From Ruminiclostridium sp. (lineage in GTDB: Bacteria; Bacillota; Clostridia; Oscillospirales; Ruminococcaceae): 32,613 nucleotides of DNA. The DNA lies in the NCBI GenBank assembly GCA_024682455.1, contig JAIKZF010000002.1, forward strand, positions 1 to 32,613, given 5' to 3'. The notes beneath the pieces were generated by a model. That model had not been told where the DNA came from and did not search any database. It saw only the letters and a program-made list of their open reading frames with translations. The translations under genes were made by a program, and so were the position numbers. How positions within the stretch are numbered: the first letter of the stretch is position 1; every line of letters begins with the position of its first letter. Below are positions 8,774 to 17,231 of the stretch, one piece after another.

Positions 8774-11677
8774 TTATCCGAGGACCTCGGTCAGAGTGTT
8801 TATGAGCTCGTTTATGTCGATCGGCTTGGCTATATGGCCGTTCATTCCCGCCGCCTTGGCTTTCTGCACGTCCTCGCTGAAGGCGTTGGCGGTCATCGCT
8901 ACGATCGGTATTTTCGAGAAGTTTTCGTCGGGCATGCATCTTATCCTGCGGGTCGCCTCATAGCCGTCCATGATCGGCATCTGGATATCCATAAGAATGC
9001 CGTCGTAGTAGCCGGGCTCGGAGGCTTCGAGCATATCGAGAGCCGCCTGACCGTTCTCGGCGGTCTCTGTCTCAAACCCGAGCTTCCGCAGTATTTTTGC
9101 GGAGATCTCGCGGTTTATCATAACGTCGTCCACCAGGAGCAGCCTCATACCCGTGAAGTCCGTTTTCTTCTCCCCGGCGGCGGTCTCGCTCTTCGCTTCC
9201 GTTTGTATCTCGTCGGAGCACTTTGTCAGGGAGAGCGATACGATGAACTCGGAGCCCTTTCCCTGTGCTGTTCTGACGGATATGGTACCGCCCATCATAT
9301 CAATTATGCTCTTTGTGATAGCCATGCCGAGGCCGGTGCCCTGTATGCCGCTTACCGTTGAGGTGCGCTCACGCTCGAAAGCGTCGAATACCTTCTCGGC
9401 GAATTCCGGCGACATACCTATGCCGTTGTCCTTTACGTGTATCTCATAGGAGCAGCTGCTGCCGCGGAGCGAGGTCTGGCGCAGCGTGACCGAAACGGCT
9501 CCGTCTGCGGGAGTGAACTTATAGGCGTTGCCGACAAGATTGATGAGCACGCGGCTCAGGCGGTTCCTGTCGCACATGACATTATAGACTCCTACCTCGG
9601 TGTACGTTACGGTATAGTCGATGTTCTTCTCCCTCATCTGCGCGGAGAAAAGGTCGCGGATATCGTCCATGAGCGAGCGCAGATCCGTCGGCGAGAGCTC
9701 CGGCTCCATTCTGCCGCTTTCTATGCGGCTCATTTCGAGTATATCGTTTATGATAGCCAGCAGATGTCTGCTGGAGCCGTCAATTTTGCCGAGATATTCC
9801 CTTGTTTCCTCCAGCGTCAGCTTTTCGTCCTTTGCAAGCTCCACATAGCCGATTATCGCATTCATAGGCGTGCGGATATCGTGGGACATATTCGAGAGGA
9901 AGGCGCTTTTTGCCTTGCTGCTTTCCTCCGCTTTGATCTTCTGAGCTTCGGTATTGCGCTCCCTCTTGTTGAGTATCTTGTATATATTGAATATCAACAC
10001 AAGGCTGAACATTATCAGGAGCATCTGAATAAAGCTGCTGCGGGTGAAAGTATCGTCTATGCGGTTGAGCTGCTCGCTCAGGTGAGCTGCTTCCTCCGCG
10101 GCGTCGTTTTCGCTCATTATCACACCGTGCTCTGCCATTTCGGAGTTATAGTATGTGCTCACGTTATCCACAATGTCCTGCGTCTCGGAGATCGAGACCT
10201 GCCTTACCCACATCAGCGAGGTAAAGAATATCAGGAACAGCAGCGCCAGCCATACGACCGTGGAGGTGCCGAAGCGGTGGTTTTTGTCCTTGTTGAAGAT
10301 AAAGCGGAAGTACACGATTCCGAGTATCCCCCAGAACGCCAGCAGCAGGTACGACTCGGCGGAAAGGGAGCTGCCCGCGACAAGGTCAGGTATAAGCAGG
10401 AGCCCGATCAGGGCGGAAATGACGACGCCCGCGATACCGGAGAGCTTCACCTTTTTGTTGCTGCTCAGCTTTGAGCATTTGTATGCCGCCGCGGAGGTGT
10501 AGGCGTAGGCTATCGTAGTGCCGACGGTAATGACATCGACCACCCAGCCTATCGCCGTTCTTCCGAGGAACGGAATGACCGTTGACAGCGCGAGTATGGC
10601 GAATATCGCCGTGCGGGGTATTCCCGTAGGTGTGAGCCTACCTAGCGAGGCGGGTAAGATGCCGTCCTTCGCCATTGCGTACAGAAGGCGGCTGGAAGCT
10701 ATGATGCTGCCTATTATGCCCGTGCAGACCGCGCCCGCAAGAGCAAAGCCGAGTATAATCATTCCCGTGTCGCCGCAGGCTGTCTTCATGGCGTAAAATA
10801 CCGGCATACTCTCGACGCCGGTCGCCGAACCGAGATCCGCGATATAAGCCGCGCTGTTCGCGTAGCCTTCCGGTACCGAGGTGGTCGCTATCAGGACGAG
10901 CAGTATATAAGTCGCGGCTCCGGCGATTATCGCAGTCACCATTATCACGAGTATGCGCTTTATCGGGAATTTGTATTCCTCGGTGGAATTGGACACCGAC
11001 TCAAAGCCGACGAAAGCCCACGGGGCGAGAGCGGTGATGCCGAGTATCTGCGAGGCATCGCTCACGTTCGGCGCAAAGGCGGGATCGAACAAATTGTCCG
11101 CGTTGTTGCCGTTCATGACGGCAAGAGTGAAGCATACGACTACTCCGATAAAAAGCGCGGCGGCGAATATTAACTGGAGAAGTACTGCACCTCGCTTTGA
11201 GTACATGCAGACCGCGCCGAATACCGTCATAACGACGATCTCGGCAAGTATCTCGCCGCAGTACACGTCATAGCCCGCTATGGTGTACAGGTACCATATC
11301 TGCAGCGCTCCGCCGAAGAGGCTTCGCACCACAAGCGCCAGGGCGGTGACGTTCGCCCAGAGTATCGACATATACGCGAGTATCATAAACCACGCACTGA
11401 GGAAGCCGTGGTCGTCGCCGAACATTTCCTTCGCGAATGTAAAGGTTCCGCCCGATTCGGGGCAGAATCGCATCATATATCTGTAATTCACGGCTATAAC
11501 GAGCATGATGACCGCGCCTATCGTCATTCCGACGGTCGTTCCGGCGGGACCCGCCATTGGCAGAAAGGTGGTCCCCGGCATCATGAACGCTCCCCAGCCC
11601 ACTATGCAGCCGAACGATAACGCCCATGCCGCGGCGGGGGATATGTATGGATTCAGTCTGCCGCTTTCAGTTTTCAA
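8774..11677 (-). CDS. APC-family amino-acid permease fused to a hybrid histidine kinase
   Basis: The 967-residue protein starts at a TTG preceded by GAAAGG; the next ATGs lie inside the first membrane helix. Residues 1 to about 450 are an APC-superfamily permease with roughly 12 hydrophobic helices, including the early GWGAFMMPG motif. Two more helices enclose an extracytoplasmic loop of about 70 residues. A coiled linker leads to the kinase: H-box SHDIRTPMNAIIGY (H599), N-box (N717 in GNAYKF), G-boxes DNGIGM and GTGLGMAI. The C-terminal receiver has D850-D851, phospho-acceptor D897 in LMDIQMPIMDG, and K951. Transporter-kinase fusions are known in the CbrA group, which uses a sodium-solute symporter; here the transporter half is APC. 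I infer that it senses or imports an amino acid and relays phosphate to a partner encoded elsewhere. No DNA-binding output domain is present. Confidence 0.92.
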   Translation of the reverse strand: MKTESGRLNPYISPAAAWALSFGCIVGWGAFMMPGTTFLPMAGPAGTTVGMTIGAVIMLVIAVNYRYMMRFCPESGGTFTFAKEMFGDDHGFLSAWFMILAYMSILWANVTALALVVRSLFGGALQIWYLYTIAGYDVYCGEILAEIVVMTVFGAVCMYSKRGAVLLQLIFAAALFIGVVVCFTLAVMNGNNADNLFDPAFAPNVSDASQILGITALAPWAFVGFESVSNSTEEYKFPIKRILVIMVTAIIAGAATYILLVLIATTSVPEGYANSAAYIADLGSATGVESMPVFYAMKTACGDTGMIILGFALAGAVCTGIIGSIIASSRLLYAMAKDGILPASLGRLTPTGIPRTAIFAILALSTVIPFLGRTAIGWVVDVITVGTTIAYAYTSAAAYKCSKLSSNKKVKLSGIAGVVISALIGLLLIPDLVAGSSLSAESYLLLAFWGILGIVYFRFIFNKDKNHRFGTSTVVWLALLFLIFFTSLMWVRQVSISETQDIVDNVSTYYNSEMAEHGVIMSENDAAEEAAHLSEQLNRIDDTFTRSSFIQMLLIMFSLVLIFNIYKILNKRERNTEAQKIKAEESSKAKSAFLSNMSHDIRTPMNAIIGYVELAKDEKLTLEETREYLGKIDGSSRHLLAIINDILEMSRIESGRMEPELSPTDLRSLMDDIRDLFSAQMREKNIDYTVTYTEVGVYNVMCDRNRLSRVLINLVGNAYKFTPADGAVSVTLRQTSLRGSSCSYEIHVKDNGIGMSPEFAEKVFDAFERERTSTVSGIQGTGLGMAITKSIIDMMGGTISVRTAQGKGSEFIVSLSLTKCSDEIQTEAKSETAAGEKKTDFTGMRLLLVDDVMINREISAKILRKLGFETETAENGQAALDMLEASEPGYYDGILMDIQMPIMDGYEATRRIRCMPDENFSKIPIVAMTANAFSEDVQKAKAAGMNGHIAKPIDINELINTLTEVLG

Positions 11678-11715
11678 GTTCTCACAGCCTTTCGCGTTCT
11701 TTTTATCCGGACAAT

Positions 11716-11744
11716 ATTATACCACATATAGAAGAAAAATGCAA
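11716..11744 (-). promoter_or_regulatory. Promoter of the permease-histidine kinase gene
   Basis: Read on the - strand, TTGCAT and TATAAT are separated by exactly 17 bases, and the start codon lies about 38 bases beyond the -10. The whole element sits inside the first copy of the 94-bp tandem repeat. Confidence 0.8.
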
Positions 11745-11895
11745 TGGGAGATGGAAATAAATATATATGCAAAGCTTCCCGGGGCATTAATGGCGGCGCG
11801 GGCTCCGCGCTTATACCACATATAGAAGAAAAATGCAATGGGAGAAGGAAATAAAAATCTAAGCGGAACTGTCCGTGGAATTAACGGCGGCGCGG
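11717..11895. repeat. Two-copy tandem repeat, 94-bp period, carrying a promoter
   Basis: Copies begin at 11717 and 11811. The first 35 bases are identical, and similarity returns at the far end (GGCGGCGCGG in both), with a diverged middle. The repeat lies in the 351-bp gap between the divergent permease-kinase gene and the surface-glycan operon, and each copy contains the same -35 element and 17-bp spacer. Confidence 0.9.
11810..11838 (-). promoter_or_regulatory. Second, slightly degraded copy of the permease-kinase promoter
   Basis: The second repeat copy has the same TTGCAT, 17-base spacer and a -10 of TATAAG instead of TATAAT. It could be a weaker tandem promoter giving a longer leader, or a relic of the duplication. 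Confidence 0.45.
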
Positions 11896-11920
11896 CGTAC
11901 AGCTTTTTGAGGGTCTTGTA

Positions 11921-11949
11921 TTGACTTTTGGACTGTATTTTGTTATAAT
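11921..11949 (+). promoter_or_regulatory. Promoter of the surface-glycan operon
   Basis: TTGACT (11921-11926), a 17-base spacer and TATAAT (11944-11949) form a near-consensus sigma-A type promoter. It would give a leader of about 73 bases before the first gene of the operon. Confidence 0.85.
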
Positions 11950-11956
11950 ATAATTT

Positions 11957-12009
11957 GGTGTTTTATGCGGACCCGCCGGTCGGAGCGCGGCATAAACGAA
12001 AAAAACACC
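11957..12009 (+). other. Leader hairpin in the glycan-operon 5' UTR
   Basis: GGTGTTTTATGC (11957 on) can pair with GCATAAA and, past an A-rich bulge, AACACC (ending 12009). The loop is GC-rich. It lies just before the GGAAACGGAG ribosome site. It has no T-tract, so it is not an obvious terminator; it may stabilise the message or tune translation. Confidence 0.45.
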
Positions 12010-12028
12010 GGGAAACGGAGATGACGGA

Positions 12029-12400
12029 ATGAAAAAGCTACTGCCGTATCTGGTGCTGCACCTGATAATCTTCATATACACGCTTGGCGGAATATGCTCG
12101 AAGACCGCCGCAGGTAAGGAGTTCCTGTCGTTTGAGTGGATATTCTTCTATGGGCTGCTCCTTTTTATTCTGGCAGTTTACGCCGTGCTGTGGCAGCAGA
12201 TACTGAAAAAGCTGCCCCTCAATGTCGCCTACTCCAACAAGGCCGTAGGCGTTATCTGGGCGATGATGTGGGGAGTGACGATATTCGGAGAGAAAGTCTC
12301 GGTCGGCGGCATCATAGGCGCGGTGCTTATCCTCGCGGGGATAGTGCTTATGTCCGCGGGCGGCGGGGAAGAGAAGAAGGAGACCGACGGCGATGAGTGA
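12029..12400 (+). CDS. EamA/DMT-type half transporter, ArnE-like
   Basis: This 123-residue protein has four hydrophobic helices and a charged C-terminal tail, the size and shape of the small EmrE/ArnE branch of the drug/metabolite transporter superfamily. It contains ANNVAYS-like residues in the third helix region (LPLNVAYSNKA), followed by GEKVSVGGIIGAVLILAGI, the typical last helix. The start has GGAG eight bases upstream. It overlaps the next gene, which encodes a second half-size member, by 8 bases. ArnE and ArnF of enterobacteria form a pair that moves undecaprenyl-phosphate-linked aminoarabinose across the membrane. By context with a sugar aminotransferase and a YfhO protein, I infer that this pair flips a lipid-linked amino sugar. 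Drug efflux is the alternative. Confidence 0.8.
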   Translation: MKKLLPYLVLHLIIFIYTLGGICSKTAAGKEFLSFEWIFFYGLLLFILAVYAVLWQQILKKLPLNVAYSNKAVGVIWAMMWGVTIFGEKVSVGGIIGAVLILAGIVLMSAGGGEEKKETDGDE

Positions 12401-12749
12401 AATGTTTATCTTCTCCTGCATAATGGTACTGAGCTCGTTCATAGCCTCGGTATCCCAGATAATGCTGAAAATAAGCAGCAGGAAAAAATATCCCTCGCCC
12501 TTGCGGGAGTATCTGAATCCGCTGGTGATATCGGCTTACGCGCTGTTCTTCGGCTGCACACTGCTGTCGATGTACGCGCTTAAGGTCGTGCCCCTGTCGT
12601 TCTCGCCGATACTTGAGGCAAGCGGATATGTATTTGTGGCTCTCCTCAGCTACTTCTTCCTTAAAGAAAAGCTCACCGGGCGTCAGCTCCTAGGCATGGC
12701 GCTCATAGCGGCAGGGATAACCGTAAGCTCATTATTCAACGGAGGATAA
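12393..12749 (+). CDS. EamA/DMT-type half transporter, ArnF-like partner
   Basis: The 118-residue protein has four predicted helices and resembles the preceding protein in length and design without being a close copy. The signature PLSFSPILEASGYVFVALLS followed by FLKEKLTGRQLLGMALIAAG is typical of the EamA C-terminal half. AAGGAG lies about ten bases before the ATG, inside the preceding gene, and the 8-base overlap implies coupled translation and a 1:1 ratio, as expected for a heterodimer. It probably acts with its neighbour in the cytoplasmic membrane as a lipid-linked sugar flippase; this function rests on context. Confidence 0.8.
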   Translation: MSEMFIFSCIMVLSSFIASVSQIMLKISSRKKYPSPLREYLNPLVISAYALFFGCTLLSMYALKVVPLSFSPILEASGYVFVALLSYFFLKEKLTGRQLLGMALIAAGITVSSLFNGG

Positions 12750-12755
12750 GACGAT

Positions 12756-13895
12756 ATGATACCTTTCAACATACCCCCGCTTACCGGTAAGGAACCGGAA
12801 TATGTGCAGAAGGCGATAGCGAGCCGTAAGATCTGCGGCGACGGGGAATTCTGCCTCAAGTGCACGAAATGGTTCGCGGATACCTACGAAACTCCCGTGC
12901 TGCTCACGCCGTCCTGTACTCACGCTCTTGAAATGGCGGCTATCCTCTGCGGCATAAAGGAGGGCGACGAGGTCATACTGCCGTCCTATACCTTCGCCTC
13001 CACAGCGGACGCGTTCGTCATGCGCGGCGCGAGGCTCGTCTTTGTCGATATACGTCCGGACACCATGAATATCGACGAGACTCTCATTGAGGAAGCTGTG
13101 ACCTCTGAGACCAAGGCCATAGCGGTCATGCACTACGGCGGCGTCGCCTGTGAAATGGAAAAAATAAACGATATCACGCACAGGCACGGTCTGTATGTAG
13201 TTGAGGACTCGGCGCAATGCGCAATGGCGCGCTATAAGGGCAGACTGCTCGGCACCCTCGGCGATTACGGCTGCCTGAGCTTTCACGAGACGAAGAACTT
13301 CTCCATGGGAGAGGGAGGCGCCATTATCATAAACCGCGCCGACGATCTCGAACGCGCGGAGATAATACGCGAGAAGGGCACGGACAGGAGCCGCTTTTAC
13401 CGCGGTCAGATAGATAAATACACATGGCGCGACGCAGGCTCGTCCTATCTGCCGAACGAGTTCGGCTGCGCCTATCTGTACGCTCAGCTGGAGCTGGCGG
13501 AGAAGATAACCGCCGAGCGCGTCAGACTGGCGGATACATACCGTGAGCGGCTCTCGGAGCTTGAGAAGCGCGGGGACGCCGAATTCCAGCGCATTCCCGG
13601 ATACTGCGAACCCAACGGGCATCTGTTCTATATCAAGACGGAAAACCTCGAAGTCCGCACGCGGCTCATCGCCTTTCTCCGCGATAAGGGGATAATCGCC
13701 CCGTTCCATTATGTGCCGCTTCATTCCGCGCCCGCCGGACAAAAGTACGGTCGGTTCAGCGGCGAGGACAGGTACACGACCCGCGAGAGCAGCCGTCTTG
13801 TTCGCCTGCCGATGTACTACGGCCTGACGGAGAGCGACCAGAGCTTTGTCTGTGAATGTGTAAATGAGTTTTTCGGGATAGGTGGAACGAAATGA
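12756..13895 (+). CDS. DegT/DnrJ/EryC1/StrS sugar aminotransferase, WecE/RffA-like
   Basis: This 379-residue protein matches the PLP-dependent nucleotide-sugar aminotransferase family and is close in length to E. coli WecE (about 376). The N-terminus IPFNIPPLTGKE, the substrate-binding TPSCTHALEMAA, the YTFASTADAF region, VEDSAQ (PLP-contacting Asp) and the Schiff-base lysine K180 in FHETKNFSMGEGG are all visible. The family transfers an amino group from glutamate to a 4-keto-6-deoxy sugar nucleotide; WecE makes dTDP-4-amino-4,6-dideoxygalactose. The exact sugar here cannot be read from sequence. GGAGG lies about ten bases before the start, 6 bases after the previous stop, and the end overlaps the next gene as ATGA. 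Together these suggest an amino-sugar donor for surface modification. Confidence 0.9.
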   Translation: MIPFNIPPLTGKEPEYVQKAIASRKICGDGEFCLKCTKWFADTYETPVLLTPSCTHALEMAAILCGIKEGDEVILPSYTFASTADAFVMRGARLVFVDIRPDTMNIDETLIEEAVTSETKAIAVMHYGGVACEMEKINDITHRHGLYVVEDSAQCAMARYKGRLLGTLGDYGCLSFHETKNFSMGEGGAIIINRADDLERAEIIREKGTDRSRFYRGQIDKYTWRDAGSSYLPNEFGCAYLYAQLELAEKITAERVRLADTYRERLSELEKRGDAEFQRIPGYCEPNGHLFYIKTENLEVRTRLIAFLRDKGIIAPFHYVPLHSAPAGQKYGRFSGEDRYTTRESSRLVRLPMYYGLTESDQSFVCECVNEFFGIGGTK

Positions 13896-16879
13896 CTGCT
13901 GTACTTGAGAATCTGAACAACAGGATAGACAGCGCGGTAAAGACTGTCACAGCTGACAAAAAACGCGCGTTCATAGCCGGTATGGTCGTTTATACCGTAT
14001 TCTTCGCGCTGTTTTTCAGTATGACCTTGCTCAGGAGCCTTCTGGAATACGGCTCGGTGCTGGGCGGGGACAGCGTTTCGCAGTATTACCCGTTCCTGTT
14101 TGAGTTCAGGAGAAATGTCGGAGCCTTTTTCTCGGGGCTTGCGAACGGTTCTTCCGTATTTATCATGGCGGAGCCGAATTACGCTTTCGGCAGCGACGCG
14201 CTGACCTGCGTGACGGCGGACTTCCTGCCGTTCCTCCCGTATTATATCTTCACGCCGCTTATACCCGAGGAGGGGCTGATGCTTTACTACGGTATCGGCA
14301 CCGTGCTGATGGCGTACATTGCGGGAACAGCCTTCGTCTATATGTGCTCGTACTTTGAGCAGAGCACGCTTGCGGCGGGCTTTTTCGCCGTACTTTATAT
14401 ATTCTGCGGGAGCTGCTGGTTCACGATACTGTTCAACCAGCAGTTCATATATATGCTTATAGCCTTGCCGCTGATGATAGTCGGCATAGACAAGATCATA
14501 CGCGACAGAGGCTTCGTGCAGTTCGTTCTTGTGACGGGGTGGCTCGCGCTGGGCGGAACGGCGCTCCTGATCTATACTTTGCCGTTCGTTGTCGTATTTG
14601 CGGCTATAAGGGTGTTCTTTGTATACAAGAGCGCGCCGTTCGCCAATCTCGGGAAATACTTCCTGCGCGGAGCGGGCGCGGCGATACTCGGTATATGCAT
14701 GGCGGGGTTCCTTCTGCTGCCGGGAGTATCCGAGCTCCTCACGGGCACGCGCCTGACGACGGGTTCGCAGGTGTTTTCTGCGGAAATGCTTATCCCGGAT
14801 TTTGAATACCTGATCTATACGTTCAATCCCAACGATATGTATGATGAGACAGCCGTGTGCTCGGCGGTGATACCTTTTACGATACTGCTTCTCTCGCGCA
14901 GATCGCGGACAGCGGAAAAGAAGACGTATATGCTCGTTATGATGCTCCTGATGGCGCTGCCGGTGATATGGTACGGACTAAACGCGTTCAGGTACGAGCT
15001 GGTGCGCTGGGGCTTCGTACCCGCGCTGCTCATGAGCTACGTCTGCGTTTCCGAGCTCCGGTCATTTGCGGAGGCTGACAAGCGCAGCATTATCTCGTTC
15101 ATCGGAGTGCTGGCTCTGTACCTGTTCATGGTCTTTATCAGAGAGAAGACCGCGTCCGTGGTGCTGCCGTTTGTCGTTGGTATGCTGACGGCTGTGCCTT
15201 TGTTCAGACGACTTACAGATCTTTTGATCGCCAGGGTGATAAGACCCGCGGTCAGCGCGGTCAAGACTCATGCCGTTCTCAGATATGCCGTTATAATAGT
15301 CGTGGCGGTAGCGGCTCTGACTGTGGCTGTATTTATGATATTCAGAAGATATAACTATATCATCTCTCTTATCATTGTCTGCCTGCTTGTACCGGCGGCT
15401 TATGTGCTGCACTCGAAGAAAAAGGAATGGCGGCGCCTGACTCAGGCGGTGCTGAGCGTGGGACTGGTCGTGTCCGCGGTACTGTACTATTCCGTTTCTT
15501 ACAGAATGGGCTTTTATCCGAACGAGATAGCCGAGCCCAGAGCAAGAGCACTCGATAAGATAGCCGAGCTGTCGGCTGCCGACAACACGTCCTTCGGACG
15601 GTTCTGGGCGAACCATGAGTACTATGACAATATAAGCAATGACTTTGAGGATGATGAAGAGGACTCAGCCTCCGAAAACGAAAAAAACGACCAGCCGCGC
15701 AAGATCGTGCCCGCAACAGCGACCGAGTGCGTCGATTACGCGTTTATGGGCAATGTACCGGATATCGGTATTTTCAACAGCGTTATGAACGGCGATTATC
15801 TGAAATTCCTCTCCCGCTGCGGCCAGGACGGTACCTCAATGGTGTCGAACGTCTTTGTGAACGGATTCAGCCGCAAGGAGGTGCTGCACTCGCTCTTCGG
15901 AGTCAGATACCTGTACGCGCCCTATGAGATCGGCAATATCTACGGAGCCGACAGGATAGATCTCGGAAGCGATGTCGCAGAGGACGTCTACCTGTATGAG
16001 AACAGGTACGCGCTTCCTGCTGGCGTGACCTATTCCGGCACTATGAGCAGGGAACGGTATGATTCCTTTGATATGGCGACCCTGCCCTATGCCGTGATGA
16101 ACGAGGTATATCTCGCGGGAGCTCCGGAAGGTCTCGGCACGCCGGACAGCGACAAACAGTATTCGTTCCGCTGCGATATAACTCACGAAAAGGTATCCCG
16201 CGGCTCGCAGAAGAATTACAGCGAGGCCTATGACAATACGGTCACTATCAGGGACGACGTTTCGGACTGCTTCCTTTATCTCTCGTTCGAGAACGTCAGA
16301 GTGTTCAGCGTTGTCTCATGGGACAGAATGCCCATGAACATCATAACAGATACCGGTGATGAGATCACGGCTCAGGTGCATAATTCCAACTCCAATTTCG
16401 AGTGGGCGTATGCGGCGGACAAATACTGCATAGCTCTCGGCTATCAGGAAAAGGACGTGGATACTCTGACCTTTATCACGCCGTTTGAATACGAAACGAT
16501 GTACGTCACGGCTGTGCCTGCCGGGGTCTACACGGGCGCTTACGAGAAGCTCACCGCGGAAGCCGCGGAGAATGTCAGACTTTCGCCGAACGCTCTGGAC
16601 TGTGACATAAACGTGTCGGAGGATAAGGTGCTCTGTATCAACCTGATGTACAGCAAGGGCTGGAAGGCCTTTGTCGACGGCGAACAAGCGCCTGTATACA
16701 AGGCTAACGAGCTGTTTCTCGGCATACCGCTCAAGGCGGGTGCGCATAAGATAAGGCTCGAATACACGACTCCGCTGTTATTTGAGGGAACTCTGCTGTC
16801 CCTCGCGGCGATAGCTGTATTCGTCGTGCTGCTGATCGTCGGCAGACGGCGGAAAAAACGCGCTGCGGCAGCGCAGTAA
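13892..16879 (+). CDS. YfhO-family polytopic membrane protein (probable surface-polymer glycosyltransferase)
   Basis: The 995-residue protein begins with a cytoplasmic segment and a helix at about 26-47, followed by the YfhO hallmark GGDSVSQYYPF (58-68, with D60), about a dozen further helices to residue 540, a large extracytoplasmic region (about 545-955) and a final helix near 960-985 ending in a basic tail. This is the GT-C-like layout of PF09586. In Bacillus and Listeria, YfhO acts with CsbB and GtcA to add sugars to lipoteichoic acid on the outer face of the membrane. The start overlaps the aminotransferase stop by 4 bases. I infer it receives the flipped amino sugar and attaches it to a wall or lipid polymer. 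The acceptor is unknown, and no CsbB/ArnC-like enzyme to load the carrier lipid is in the operon. Confidence 0.88.
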   Translation: MTAVLENLNNRIDSAVKTVTADKKRAFIAGMVVYTVFFALFFSMTLLRSLLEYGSVLGGDSVSQYYPFLFEFRRNVGAFFSGLANGSSVFIMAEPNYAFGSDALTCVTADFLPFLPYYIFTPLIPEEGLMLYYGIGTVLMAYIAGTAFVYMCSYFEQSTLAAGFFAVLYIFCGSCWFTILFNQQFIYMLIALPLMIVGIDKIIRDRGFVQFVLVTGWLALGGTALLIYTLPFVVVFAAIRVFFVYKSAPFANLGKYFLRGAGAAILGICMAGFLLLPGVSELLTGTRLTTGSQVFSAEMLIPDFEYLIYTFNPNDMYDETAVCSAVIPFTILLLSRRSRTAEKKTYMLVMMLLMALPVIWYGLNAFRYELVRWGFVPALLMSYVCVSELRSFAEADKRSIISFIGVLALYLFMVFIREKTASVVLPFVVGMLTAVPLFRRLTDLLIARVIRPAVSAVKTHAVLRYAVIIVVAVAALTVAVFMIFRRYNYIISLIIVCLLVPAAYVLHSKKKEWRRLTQAVLSVGLVVSAVLYYSVSYRMGFYPNEIAEPRARALDKIAELSAADNTSFGRFWANHEYYDNISNDFEDDEEDSASENEKNDQPRKIVPATATECVDYAFMGNVPDIGIFNSVMNGDYLKFLSRCGQDGTSMVSNVFVNGFSRKEVLHSLFGVRYLYAPYEIGNIYGADRIDLGSDVAEDVYLYENRYALPAGVTYSGTMSRERYDSFDMATLPYAVMNEVYLAGAPEGLGTPDSDKQYSFRCDITHEKVSRGSQKNYSEAYDNTVTIRDDVSDCFLYLSFENVRVFSVVSWDRMPMNIITDTGDEITAQVHNSNSNFEWAYAADKYCIALGYQEKDVDTLTFITPFEYETMYVTAVPAGVYTGAYEKLTAEAAENVRLSPNALDCDINVSEDKVLCINLMYSKGWKAFVDGEQAPVYKANELFLGIPLKAGAHKIRLEYTTPLLFEGTLLSLAAIAVFVVLLIVGRRRKKRAAAAQ

Positions 16880-16901
16880 ACCTTAAAGCGCGAATATAAA
16901 T

Positions 16902-17010
16902 AATGTGTCCTCAACAACTGCCGTTTGGCAGTTGTTGTCCCCAATCCTGTTTTACAGGATTTGGGTTCGCTGTAAAACGCGCTTTCAGCGTGTTTCACAG
17001 CGGACACATT
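16902..17010. other. Cruciform-like non-coding element: closed stem with three hairpin arms
   Basis: AATGTGTCC (16902-16910) pairs perfectly with GGACACATT (17002-17010). Inside this closing stem are three hairpins: CAACAACTGCC/GGCAGTTGTTG (16912-16937, perfect 11 bp), CCCAATCCTGT/ACAGGATTTGGG (16939-16965, one bulge) and a 15-bp imperfect stem (16969-17001). The arms are separated by only one to three bases. It lies after the YfhO gene and before the terminator, so it would be part of that transcript. I do not recognise an Rfam class; a MITE-like repeat or structured RNA is possible. Confidence 0.7.
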
Positions 17011-17142
17011 CCTTGATGTCAAGCTCATTTCGCCCTTCGGGCGAACAAAAGTGCAAGGAAAATTTGAATTTTAGGTGATTTTCCTTACTCTTTTGCAACC
17101 GCGAATCAGCTTCAAGCTGCGCTATGAAGCTGATTCGCGGTT
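17011..17142. other. Further hairpin cluster next to the cruciform element
   Basis: CCTTG (17011) and CAAGG (17054) bracket a hairpin TTCGCCC-TTC-GGGCGAA (17029-17045). GGAAAAT/ATTTTCC (about 17057-17083) follows, then a perfect 17-bp stem between 17097-17113 and 17126-17142 (AACCGCGAATCAGCTTC and its complement, 12-base loop). None has a T-tract. No open frame with a ribosome site is seen in this stretch. Confidence 0.65.
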
Positions 17143-17164
17143 GATGAGCAGACATTGAATATAA

Positions 17165-17231
17165 CGGGCGGAGAGCCCGCGGCAACGCCGTAAGGCGCTG
17201 CGCGGAAGGCTCTCCGCCCTATTTTATTTTA
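17165..17231 (+). terminator. Terminator of the glycan operon
   Basis: GGGCGGAGAGCC (17165-17176) pairs with GGCTCTCCGCCC (17208-17219) around a GC-rich inner hairpin, and is followed by TATTTTATTTT. It also sits at the 3' end of the convergent anti-sigma gene and may serve both strands. Confidence 0.85.

Noticed and set aside
9437-10474. 345-codon + strand frame opposite the permease-kinase
   Set aside because: It lies opposite the conserved histidine kinase and linker region and shows no domain or ribosome site.
16902-17142. CRISPR array or tRNA cluster in the multi-hairpin region
   Set aside because: The hairpins differ in sequence and size, there are no regular spacers, and no tRNA acceptor or CCA-type end is present.
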